Shown here one piece after another: positions 6,401 through 13,032 of a stretch of DNA of 13,032 nucleotides (the stretch's first letter is position 1; each line of letters opens with the position of its first letter). Source of the DNA: an uncultured Lachnospiraceae bacterium. GTDB taxonomy: Bacteria; Bacillota; Clostridia; Lachnospirales; Lachnospiraceae. Position numbers and translations under genes: made by a program. The stretch covers positions 1-13,032 of the forward strand of contig CAJTVQ010000071.1 of NCBI GenBank assembly GCA_910579935.1. Direction: 5' to 3'. Below the pieces are notes generated by a model. It was not told where the DNA came from. It was given only the letters and a program-made list of their open reading frames with translations, and ran no database searches.

Positions 6401-7246
6401 ATGCGGATGATGGGTAAAAAGAGAATAAAAAGTAAATACGGCGGTAAAATCAGATTTGGCCGGCGGCTGTTTCCGGCTGTTACCGCGATTCTGCTGACGG
6501 TTGGGCTGTCAGCCTGCAGCGGTAAAGAAGCGGTCCTGCTGGAAGAGGAATTGGTCCGGGAAACGGGAATTTCAGACGGGGAAGCATGGGCGGAAGACCG
6601 GGAGAAAGCGGCAGGCAGTCAGGAAGAGACAGCGGACCGTCAGAATGAGATGGCAGGAACCGATGCGGCTGCGGACCAGGCAGGCGCATTTCCGGCCGGA
6701 TTTGCTGCGGAGGTGGCAGAGGATATGAGGCAGGCGGAAGTATCCGTCCTGTTTGTACATATTTGCGGCGAAGTTGCAAAGCCGGGGGTATATGAACTTC
6801 CTGCAGGCAGCCGGGTTTTTGAGGCAGTGGAAGCCGCAGGCGGTTTTACGCAGAAGGCTTCTGCCGGTTATGTAAATCTGGCATTGGAACTGGAAGACGG
6901 CTGGAAGGTGGAAATTCCCGCCATGGGAAAGGAGCCAGGGAACGGACAGGATGCGGGAAACGGAACCATCTCTAAGAGCATGTCCGGAATAACAGGAAAT
7001 TCGGTGGAAATTACCGGAGAGGCAGGAAGCACGGAAGCAAAAAGCGGAGGGCTGGTTGACATCAATACCGCAGGAAAGCAGGAACTCTGCACACTGCCGG
7101 GCGTAGGTGAGAGCCGCGCAGAGAGTATTATTTCCTACCGGGAAAAGAACGGCGGATTTGGAAAGATAGAAGATATTATGAAAGTGGAAGGCATCAAGGA
7201 AGGGATGTTTTCCAAAATGAAAGATAAGATATGTGTCGGAAAATAA
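6401..7246 (+). CDS. comEA: ComEA-type competence DNA receptor, lipoprotein with SLBB and helix-hairpin-helix domains
   Basis: ComEA binds double-stranded DNA outside the membrane and passes it to ComEC during transformation. The 281-residue protein starts with a basic stretch, a hydrophobic segment (24-36) and a lipobox LSAC with Cys39, so it should be a lipoprotein. Residues 41-113 are an acidic, Ala/Glu-rich linker. Residues 117-172 are an SLBB domain (VHICGEVAKPGVYELPAGSR, AVEAAGGF). A Gly/Ser-rich linker (175-217) leads to two helix-hairpin-helix motifs (218-278): VDINTAGKQEL, TLPGVGESRAESIISYR and a degenerate GGFGKIEDIMKVEGI. AAAGGA (6391-6396) is 4 nt from this ATG; the in-frame ATG at 6407 has better spacing (10 nt), so the start is uncertain by two codons. 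The response regulator begins 30 bp downstream, and comEC lies in the same block. Confidence 0.88.
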   Translation: MRMMGKKRIKSKYGGKIRFGRRLFPAVTAILLTVGLSACSGKEAVLLEEELVRETGISDGEAWAEDREKAAGSQEETADRQNEMAGTDAAADQAGAFPAGFAAEVAEDMRQAEVSVLFVHICGEVAKPGVYELPAGSRVFEAVEAAGGFTQKASAGYVNLALELEDGWKVEIPAMGKEPGNGQDAGNGTISKSMSGITGNSVEITGEAGSTEAKSGGLVDINTAGKQELCTLPGVGESRAESIISYREKNGGFGKIEDIMKVEGIKEGMFSKMKDKICVGK

Positions 7247-7276
7247 AATAAAGCAGATTTGTGTCAGAGGTGTGGA

Positions 7277-7963
7277 ATGAGCAGGAGAGTGTTGGTGGTT
7301 GATGATGAGAAACTGATAGTGAAAGGAATCCGTTTCAGTCTGGAGCAGGACGGGATGGAAGTGGATTGTGCTTACGATGGGGAAGAGGCATTGCAACTGG
7401 CGAAGGATAACAAATATGATATCATCCTGCTGGATGTGATGCTGCCGAAACTGACAGGGTTTGAAGTATGCCAGCAGATCCGTGAATTTTCCAATGTGCC
7501 GGTGGTCATGCTCACTGCCAAAGGCGATGATATGGATAAGATTCTGGGACTGGAATACGGGGCGGATGACTATATTACGAAGCCTTTTAATATTTTGGAG
7601 GTAAAAGCGAGAATTAAGGCGATCATGCGCCGTACAAACGGAAAGGAAAAGGCCGGGGAAAAGGCCAAAATCATCGAAAGTAAGGATATGAAACTGGACT
7701 GCGAGGGAAGGCGTGTCTATATCAGCGGACGTGAGATCAATCTGACTGCCAAGGAATTTGAGGTGCTGGAACTGCTTATGCTGAACCAGAACAAAGTATA
7801 CAGCAGGGAAAATCTGCTGAAAATCGTATGGGGAAGCGATTATCCTGGCGATGTGCGTACGGTGGACGTACATATCAGGAGGCTGCGGGAGAAGATAGAG
7901 AATAATCCCAGTGAACCGAAATACGTTCATACGAAGTGGGGAGTCGGATACTATTATGCGTAG
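7277..7963 (+). CDS. OmpR/PhoB-family response regulator
   Basis: This 228-residue transcription factor is the output of the two-component system formed with the kinase 17 bp downstream. The receiver domain (1-120) has the acidic pair Asp9-Asp10, the phospho-acceptor Asp53 in LLDVMLP, Thr80 and Lys102 in TKPF. The winged-helix Trans_reg_C domain (135-227) includes INLTAKEFEVLELL, the recognition-helix region VRTVDVHIRRLREKIE and the wing ending WGVGYYY. All residues needed for phosphorylation are present. I chose the ATG at 7277 because AGAGG (7266-7270) is 6 nt upstream; an in-frame TTG at 7259 would add six residues without a good ribosome site. It resembles the WalR/PhoP/MtrA branch, but that branch cannot be resolved by eye. 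Targets are unknown; being between comEA and the kinase, autoregulation of this operon is plausible. Confidence 0.95.
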   Translation: MSRRVLVVDDEKLIVKGIRFSLEQDGMEVDCAYDGEEALQLAKDNKYDIILLDVMLPKLTGFEVCQQIREFSNVPVVMLTAKGDDMDKILGLEYGADDYITKPFNILEVKARIKAIMRRTNGKEKAGEKAKIIESKDMKLDCEGRRVYISGREINLTAKEFEVLELLMLNQNKVYSRENLLKIVWGSDYPGDVRTVDVHIRRLREKIENNPSEPKYVHTKWGVGYYYA

Positions 7964-7980
7964 ATGGGCGGAGCCTTGCC

Positions 7981-9480
7981 ATGGATATTAAAATCAAAAA
8001 TATTTTGAATCAATTTAAAATTCTCAGGAGTCTAAAGGCGCGGATCTTCATTATTGTTTTTCTGATCGGCATCATTCCCAGCGTTATTATGCGTTACGGG
8101 ATACTGAACAGCTATGAGGACCGTGCCGTCAGTCTGCGGACTTCGGATGTACAGAGGCAGCTAAACATTATAGCCAATCATCTGATCGCCTATAATTACC
8201 TGACGGATACTTCTTCCGAGGTGATCAGCGCGGAGCTGGAACAGCTTTCCAATCTGTATGACGGCCGTGTGATCATTATTAATTCCAATTTGAAAGTGAT
8301 TAAGGATACTTACGGAATAGGTGAAGGCAAAACGGTCATTTCGGAAGAAGTGGTCAAATGTATGAAGAGCGGAACAGGTGGTTCCAGCTTTAACGATGAG
8401 TATGACTATATTGAGTTTACCACACCGATTCTGGAGACGGCGCTGATGGCGGAAACGTCCGACGGAGAGAAGCCGAAGGGGGAAGACAAGCCCAGAGATA
8501 TCGTCAGGGGGGTGATGCTGACGAGTGTGTCTACGGACAGTATCGTGGTTACGATGGATATTCTGAGCCGGAGGGCACTGATTATGGAAATCATGATGCT
8601 GCTCATCATCTTTGCGATTGCCCTTGTGCTGGCAAAGATACTGACGAAGCCTTTCGAGCGGGTGACAAAGGCGATCAGCGAGGTAAAGGAAGGGTTTACG
8701 GACGAGCCGGTTTCCGTGCCGGATTATCTGGAAACGGAACATATCGTGGATGCCTTTAATCAGCTGCTTACGCGCATGAAGGCGCTGGATACGTCCAGAC
8801 AGGAATTTGTATCCAATGTGTCCCATGAACTTAAGACGCCTATTACATCGGTCAAGGTGCTGGCGGATTCCCTGCTGGCGCAGGAGGATGTGCCGGCAGA
8901 GCTTTACAGGGAGTTTATGGTGGATATTGCGGAGGAAATCGACAGGGAGGATAAGATTATCAACGATCTGCTGTCCATGGTGAAAATGGACAGGAAAGTT
9001 GCATCCATGAATATCAGTGTAGTGGATATCAATGCCCTGACGGAAATTATCTTAAAGAGGCTGCGGCCGATTGCGCGCAAGAGGGATATTGAGGTGGTAT
9101 TTGAAAGCAACCGTGCGGTAACGGCGGAAGTAGACGAAGTAAAAATGACCCTGATTCTTACAAATCTGGTAGAGAATGCGATAAAATATAACCGGGAACA
9201 GGGAGGGGTCAAGGTAGTGCTGGATGCGGATCACCAGTTCTTCACGGTGGATATTATCGATACGGGAATCGGTATACCGGAGGACTCCCTGGAGCATATT
9301 TATGAAAGATTTTACCGTGTGGACAAATCCCATTCCAGGGAGATCGGAGGTACCGGCCTGGGACTGGCAATAACGCGGAGCGCGGTATTGCTGCACAGAG
9401 GTTCCATTAAAGTATCCAGCGCGGAAGGGGAGGGGACGACCTTTACGGTGAAGATTCCTTTGAGTTATGTGGTGCTATAG
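7981..9480 (+). CDS. HAMP-domain sensor histidine kinase
   Basis: This 499-residue membrane kinase should phosphorylate the regulator encoded just upstream. TM1 spans about 21-39 and TM2 about 199-219. They enclose an extracytoplasmic domain of about 160 residues, probably PAS/Cache-like, with a charged Lys/Glu/Asp loop near 158-173. A HAMP linker (220-272) leads to the HisKA domain with H-box FVSNVSHELKTP (His282). The ATPase domain has the N-box LTNLVENAIKYN (Asn399), G1 DTGIGIP (427-433), F-box YERFYRVDKS and G2 GGTGLGLA (456-463). All catalytic boxes are intact. The ATG at 7981 has GGCGGAG 7 nt upstream; a GTG at 7936 would overlap the regulator gene and lacks support. The layout is WalK/PhoR-like without the cytoplasmic PAS domain. 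The signal is unknown. Confidence 0.95.
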   Translation: MDIKIKNILNQFKILRSLKARIFIIVFLIGIIPSVIMRYGILNSYEDRAVSLRTSDVQRQLNIIANHLIAYNYLTDTSSEVISAELEQLSNLYDGRVIIINSNLKVIKDTYGIGEGKTVISEEVVKCMKSGTGGSSFNDEYDYIEFTTPILETALMAETSDGEKPKGEDKPRDIVRGVMLTSVSTDSIVVTMDILSRRALIMEIMMLLIIFAIALVLAKILTKPFERVTKAISEVKEGFTDEPVSVPDYLETEHIVDAFNQLLTRMKALDTSRQEFVSNVSHELKTPITSVKVLADSLLAQEDVPAELYREFMVDIAEEIDREDKIINDLLSMVKMDRKVASMNISVVDINALTEIILKRLRPIARKRDIEVVFESNRAVTAEVDEVKMTLILTNLVENAIKYNREQGGVKVVLDADHQFFTVDIIDTGIGIPEDSLEHIYERFYRVDKSHSREIGGTGLGLAITRSAVLLHRGSIKVSSAEGEGTTFTVKIPLSYVVL

Positions 9481-9527
9481 CGGCAAGAGGAACATAAGAA
9501 GCGGCGGTATTTTATGTGCAGGGGCGC

Positions 9528-9647
9528 ATGAGGAAATCTGCAGTTTCACTGTATGCGTCACGCGCGGCGGGCAGGGGAAAGGAGCTTCCCGGCATGATCG
9601 CGGATGGCTTTGGTTGCCGCAGAGCGGCATCAATGGAGGTATCATGA
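9528..9647 (+). CDS. Possible 39-codon small ORF overlapping the GerMN gene start
   Basis: The 163-bp gap between the kinase and the lipoprotein gene contains an ATG-started frame of 39 codons whose TGA stop overlaps the next ATG (ATGA, 9644-9647). A purine run AGGGG (9519-9523) lies 4 nt before its ATG. The predicted product is basic (many Arg) and Ala/Gly-rich, with no recognised domain and no membrane segment. It could be a translationally coupled leader or simply chance; the coding signal is weak. Confidence 0.2.
   Translation: MRKSAVSLYASRAAGRGKELPGMIADGFGCRRAASMEVS
9615..9629 (+). repeat. Small hairpin before GerMN lipoprotein ribosome-binding site
   Basis: TGCCGC (9615-9620) and GCGGCA (9624-9629) form a perfect 6-bp stem with a 3-nt loop, ending 5 nt before the Shine-Dalgarno GGAGGT (9635-9640). 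No U-tract follows, so it is not a terminator. It might tune translation or RNA stability, or be incidental in GC-rich DNA. Confidence 0.3.
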
Positions 9648-10582
9648 AAAAGAAGTGGGTGTTGGCAGGGCTGCTGTTGGTACTGATGGCAGTTGTATCC
9701 TGTGGCAGCGGGGAGCAGACGGACCGGAGCAGGATATATAATATTTATGTGCTGAATAAGGAAGAGACGAGGATTTATTCCAAGGAATATGAAGCAGAGA
9801 GCACGGAACAGGAGGCGTTGATCGGGGAATTGCTGGAACAGCTGGTGACAACGCCGGAGAAGCTGGAATACAGGGCTCCTTTGTCGGGAACTTTCGAGCT
9901 GCTTAATTATTCCGTGGAGGAAAAGCAGCTGATTCTGAATTTTGATGAACAGTATAAGGGGCTTCCGACTACAACGGAGGTGCTTGCCCGCGCTGCGGTG
10001 GTAAGGACCATGACCCAGGTAAAGGGGATTGATTATGTGTCTTTCCAGATACGTTCGGCCCCTTTAACGGATTCCGCCGGCAATATGGTCGGCGTTATGT
10101 CGGCGGACATGTTTATTGACAATGCGGAGAGTGAGATAAGTTCTGCGGAGAAGGTGAGGGTGAAGCTGTATTTTGCCAACGAAGCGGGGGACAGGCTGAT
10201 CGAAACGAACCGGACGCTGGTATACAACAGCAATACCAACGTATCCATGGAGCGGCTGGTAGTGGAACAGTTGATCGGCGGACCGAGCGATCAAGTCAAA
10301 GACAAGATATTTCCCACGGTAAATCCCGAAACGAAGATTATAAGCGTGGCTGTAAGGGACGGGACCTGTTATGTGAATTTAAGCGAGAATTTCCTGACAC
10401 AGATGTACAGCGTTACTTCGGAGGTGACGATTTATTCTATCGCCAATTCGTTAGTAGAACTGCCGAATATCAGCAGGGTTCAGATTGCGATAAACGGAGA
10501 TTCCAACGTAACGTTCCGGGAAAACACCAGTCTTGCAGTCACATACGGCCGCAACCTCGACATTGTAACGACCACATACTAA
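9644..10582 (+). CDS. Tandem GerMN-domain lipoprotein
   Basis: The 312-residue protein begins MKKKW, a short hydrophobic segment and the lipobox VVSC (Cys20), so it is an exported lipoprotein. Two GerMN (sporulation/spore germination) domains follow: about 33-160 (IYVLNKEETRIY, LLEQLVTTPEKLEYRAPL, ILNFDEQYKGL) and about 171-302 (VRVKLYFANEAGDRLI, LVVEQLIGGPSDQVKDKIFP, CYVNLSENFL, SIANSLVELPNISRVQIAING). GerMN domains occur in spore GerM and in actinobacterial LpqB; they are extracytoplasmic and probably bind cell-wall or protein partners, with no known catalysis. The ATG at 9644 is chosen because it begins the signal peptide and has GGAGGT just upstream; the open frame extends to 9467 without a plausible N-terminus. 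Placement after the sensor kinase suggests an accessory role in signalling or the envelope; this is inference. A spore role cannot be excluded. Confidence 0.85.
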   Translation: MKKKWVLAGLLLVLMAVVSCGSGEQTDRSRIYNIYVLNKEETRIYSKEYEAESTEQEALIGELLEQLVTTPEKLEYRAPLSGTFELLNYSVEEKQLILNFDEQYKGLPTTTEVLARAAVVRTMTQVKGIDYVSFQIRSAPLTDSAGNMVGVMSADMFIDNAESEISSAEKVRVKLYFANEAGDRLIETNRTLVYNSNTNVSMERLVVEQLIGGPSDQVKDKIFPTVNPETKIISVAVRDGTCYVNLSENFLTQMYSVTSEVTIYSIANSLVELPNISRVQIAINGDSNVTFRENTSLAVTYGRNLDIVTTTY

Positions 10583-10603
10583 GACGCTCCCGGACGGATG
10601 CGG

Positions 10604-10645
10604 AACTGGAATAAAAAAACTGGAATAGGAGAACTGGAATGAGGA
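10604..10645 (+). repeat. Three 14-bp direct repeats spanning the comEC ribosome-binding site
   Basis: AACTGGAAT occurs at 10604-10612, 10618-10626 and 10632-10640, exactly 14 bp apart. The 14-bp units are AACTGGAATAAAAA, AACTGGAATAGGAG and AACTGGAATGAGGA. Unit 2 ends in the Shine-Dalgarno AGGAG, and unit 3 contains the comEC ATG. Divergence is confined to the last five bases of each unit. Gain or loss of a unit would keep or remove the ribosome site without altering the downstream coding frame. Confidence 0.8.
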
Positions 10646-12978
10646 GACCTTTATGTCTGATTTGTGCGGCATTTGCAGGGATACTCGCACTCTGTCTGCT
10701 GTGGCTGCCTGCCGCCGTTCCCGATACAGGGGATGGGGAAGGACAGCTGATCACGGCAGAGGGGCAGGTGTACCGGAAAGAGTATAAGACACAGCGGTAC
10801 GGCCCCGGCCGGACGCTGGTGGTTTATTTAAAGGCAGTACATATTTTAAACGGGTTCGGCGAAGAAGCCGGACAATCTGAGCGGGTGCGGTCGCAGCCGT
10901 TTTTCCAAAATGAAGTACAGAATATCGTGTGTTATATGGAGGATGGCACGGCAGAACCGGAAATGGGAACGGTGCTGCGGGTGAAAGGGAAACTGCGCTT
11001 TTTTTCCGAAGCGGGAAATAAGGGCGAATTTGATTTGTGGGAATATTACCGGATGATGAAGCTGTCGTTCCGGCTGGAGGATGCCTGTATAACGGCGCAT
11101 GGAGGGAAGGCGGCTCCGCTTCGGGAGGGATTGTACCGATTAAAGGAACATTTCTCAGGGGTGTTGGAAGAGGTATTTCCGGAATCCGAAGCTTCCATAC
11201 TGAAGGCCATGCTTCTCGGGGAAAAAAACGGGCTGGACGGGGAAATAAAGAAGCTGTACCGGGACAGTTCCATTATACATATTCTGAGCATTTCGGGCCT
11301 GCATATTTCCATGATTGGAATGGGGCTGTACCGGCTGCTGCGCAGGCTGGGCGTACCGCTGAAAGCGGGGGCGCTCGGATGCATGGGGATCATCTGCAGT
11401 TACGGGATCATGACAGGGATGAGTCTGTCCGCGGCGAGGGCAATCCTGATGTTCATCCTGCATCTGACAGCGGATATGGCCGGAAGGACGTATGATATGC
11501 TGACGGCACTGGCTTTGTCCGCGGCGGTGCTTTTGGCGGAGCAGCCTATGTATGTGCGGTACAGCGGATTTTTGTTTTCGTTTGGGGCGGTGGCATCCAT
11601 CGGTTTGCTGCTCCCGGCATTGTATGAAGGGAAAAGCACGAAGGGTCAAAAGCGCTTCCGCAGGCTGAAACAGGCGGCGGCCGGCAGCGGCGCGGTGACA
11701 TTGGGTACGCTGCCGGTGCATCTGATGTATTATTATCAATTTCCCTGGTATTCTTATCTGCTGAATCTGGCAGTAATTCCTCTTATGGCGGTTGTAATGG
11801 CGGACGGGCTGTTCTGTATGCTGATCGGCGGTTTTCTGCCCGCTTTGGCGAAGAGGGCAGGATATGTGGACCGGGCGGTTCTTTGGTTTTATGAGAAGTG
11901 CTGCCTGATCGGCGGAAAAATTCCTTTTGGAGTTATCCGGAGCGGCAGGCCGGAGAACTGGCAGATTGGCGGTTATCTGCTGCTGCTGGCAGTGTTCCTG
12001 ATTCTTGTGCATACAGGGCGGAACCGACTGCCCGGATTTTGGAAATTCCAATGGATAGCAGCGGCTTTGTGTCTGCTGTTCCTCCGGACGGAAAGCGGAC
12101 TTCAGATTACGGCGCTGGACGTGGGACAGGGGGACTGCATTCATATCCGGAGCGGGGAGGGAAAACATTATCTGATAGACGGCGGAAGTTCTTCAAAGAG
12201 CGGGACGGCGGAATACCAGATACTGCCCTGCCTGAAATATGAAGGCGTAAGGAAGCTGGAGGCGGTCTTTGTTACCCATTCGGACAGTGACCATTGCGGA
12301 GCCATCCTTGAGCTGTTGGAATATTATCCGGCAGAAGGGATTTCCATTGGAAATATCATTCTTCCTGCAGTCAGTGCAGGGAGTAAGGATGAGAAATATA
12401 CGGAATTGGAGGAACTGGCGGGGAAACATGGAATTTGTGTACAGTATATGAGCCGCGGACAGTATTTGGAAGACGGCAGCATGAGAATTACCTGTATGCA
12501 TCCATACAGAGGATATGATACGCGGGAGGCAAATGAGTATTCACTGGTGCTGTTGTTGGAATACGGCTGTTTTTCCGGATTGTTTACCGGAGATGTGGAA
12601 GGGGGTGGAGAAGAGGATGCGTGGGAGTATATGAAGGAGTATCTGGCAGGAAAAGCGGAGGAGGCGAAAACGGAGAACGTAGGAACCGGGCATTCCATGG
12701 CGGAAGGAGAACCGCATGGAATGGGAGACGGCAGACTGACAGTGCTGAAAGTGGCGCATCACGGTTCCGCTTACTCTACGAAAGAAGAACTTCTTTCTGT
12801 ACTGAGGCCCAGACTGGCACTGATATCCTGCGGGAAAGACAATCCGTACGGGCATCCTCACAGGGAACTGCTGGAAAGACTGGAGGAAGCAGAATGCCGG
12901 GTTTTCATGACCGCAAAAAGCGGCGCCGTGACAGTGGTAAGCGACGGAAAGAAGGTATGGACGGAAACATTTAAATAA
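10639..12978 (+). CDS. comEC: ComEC/Rec2 DNA-internalisation channel protein
   Basis: ComEC forms the membrane channel that takes single-stranded DNA into the cell in natural transformation. The 779-residue protein has the full architecture. TM1 (about 5-25) is followed by the extracytoplasmic DUF4131/OB-like region (36-155). The Competence domain (185-485), with multiple membrane helices, carries the signature HILSISGLHIS (214-224). The C-terminal metallo-beta-lactamase-like domain (488-770) has DVGQGD (494-499), THSDSDH (546-552), FTGD (649-652), KVAHHGS (704-710) and GHPH (738-741). Putative metal-ligand residues are intact, so nuclease activity on the non-transported strand is plausible. 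Residues 655-699 are longer and more acidic/Gly-rich than usual before the KVAHHGS strand. ATG 10639 has AGGAG (10627-10631), 7 nt upstream. It closes the block that starts with comEA; no terminator is visible in the remaining 54 bp. Confidence 0.95.
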   Translation: MRRPLCLICAAFAGILALCLLWLPAAVPDTGDGEGQLITAEGQVYRKEYKTQRYGPGRTLVVYLKAVHILNGFGEEAGQSERVRSQPFFQNEVQNIVCYMEDGTAEPEMGTVLRVKGKLRFFSEAGNKGEFDLWEYYRMMKLSFRLEDACITAHGGKAAPLREGLYRLKEHFSGVLEEVFPESEASILKAMLLGEKNGLDGEIKKLYRDSSIIHILSISGLHISMIGMGLYRLLRRLGVPLKAGALGCMGIICSYGIMTGMSLSAARAILMFILHLTADMAGRTYDMLTALALSAAVLLAEQPMYVRYSGFLFSFGAVASIGLLLPALYEGKSTKGQKRFRRLKQAAAGSGAVTLGTLPVHLMYYYQFPWYSYLLNLAVIPLMAVVMADGLFCMLIGGFLPALAKRAGYVDRAVLWFYEKCCLIGGKIPFGVIRSGRPENWQIGGYLLLLAVFLILVHTGRNRLPGFWKFQWIAAALCLLFLRTESGLQITALDVGQGDCIHIRSGEGKHYLIDGGSSSKSGTAEYQILPCLKYEGVRKLEAVFVTHSDSDHCGAILELLEYYPAEGISIGNIILPAVSAGSKDEKYTELEELAGKHGICVQYMSRGQYLEDGSMRITCMHPYRGYDTREANEYSLVLLLEYGCFSGLFTGDVEGGGEEDAWEYMKEYLAGKAEEAKTENVGTGHSMAEGEPHGMGDGRLTVLKVAHHGSAYSTKEELLSVLRPRLALISCGKDNPYGHPHRELLERLEEAECRVFMTAKSGAVTVVSDGKKVWTETFK

Positions 12979-12981
12979 TAC

Positions 12982-13011
12982 TTGACAGTTGAAAGTTTGT
13001 ACCACTAAGAA
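12982..13011 (+). promoter_or_regulatory. Possible promoter after comEC (-35 only convincing)
   Basis: A perfect TTGACA (12982-12987) lies 4 bp after the comEC stop codon. The best -10 at allowed spacing is TAAGAA (13006-13011, 18 bp spacer), a poor match. The downstream gene is outside the window, so this cannot be tested by context. Confidence 0.2.
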
Positions 13012-13032
13012 GCCAGAGAATCCCAATGTTCT

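Noticed and set aside
6572..7930. A 452-codon open frame on the minus strand across comEA and the response regulator
   Set aside because: It is antisense to two well-supported genes with intact domains, has no recognisable domain, and its long openness is explained by codon bias on the opposite strand.
7936..7980. GTG start for the kinase inside the response regulator gene
   Set aside because: There is no Shine-Dalgarno, and the added 15 residues are the out-of-frame end of the regulator; ATG 7981 has GGCGGAG at good spacing.
9467..9643. Upstream extension of the GerMN lipoprotein frame to a GTG inside the kinase gene
   Set aside because: It would bury the signal peptide and lipobox about 60 residues inside the protein and overlap the kinase; the ATG at 9644 has a ribosome site and a normal lipoprotein N-terminus.
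11155..12168. A 337-codon open frame on the minus strand inside comEC
   Set aside because: The predicted product is Arg/His/Gln-rich with no domain, and the region is fully explained by the conserved ComEC membrane domain on the plus strand.

Overview
The window looks like a chromosomal segment from a Clostridia-type Firmicute, most likely a Lachnospiraceae member. The support is inference: near-balanced GC in the genes, strong AGGAG/GGAGG ribosome-binding sites on almost every gene, the argJ-argB-argD arrangement, a YdcZ/DUF606 transporter, and ComEA/ComEC of Firmicute type. No mobile element, CRISPR array or integrase is visible. All protein genes lie on the plus strand; one tRNA-Gly gene lies on the minus strand.

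Layout. Positions 2-238 hold the 3' end of a sensor histidine kinase gene. A solitary tRNA-Gly(GCC) gene follows on the minus strand (381-453), with a fully consensus promoter and a downstream hairpin. The region between the tRNA promoter and the argJ promoter holds GTTAC-type inverted repeats and an AT-rich palindrome that may be regulatory. Next comes an arginine-biosynthesis cluster, argJ (724-1947), argB (2043-2957) and argD (2954-4138). These convert glutamate to N-acetylglutamate, phosphorylate it, transaminate to N-acetylornithine, and recycle the acetyl group to release ornithine. ArgC, the enzyme between the ArgB and ArgD steps, is not encoded here. Only 39 bp after argD is an orphan extracellular solute-binding protein gene with an unusual disordered insertion and acidic tail (4178-5776), then a small DMT-family membrane protein of the YdcZ type (5872-6303).

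A new promoter (6317-6345) appears to drive a second block: a lipoprotein ComEA with SLBB and helix-hairpin-helix domains (6401-7246), an OmpR-family response regulator (7277-7963), its sensor kinase (7981-9480), a tandem-GerMN lipoprotein (9644-10582) and the DNA-uptake channel ComEC (10639-12978). No terminator is visible inside this block. The DNA-binding and DNA-channel proteins of competence thus flank a complete two-component system plus a lipoprotein, in an order resembling the actinobacterial MtrA-MtrB-LpqB cassette. This is the most interesting feature of the window. The individual protein families are all known; what may be undescribed is their combination and some local details: a 14-bp triple repeat across the comEC ribosome-binding site, a Ser-Thr cleavage site in ArgJ, and the solute-binding protein insertion.
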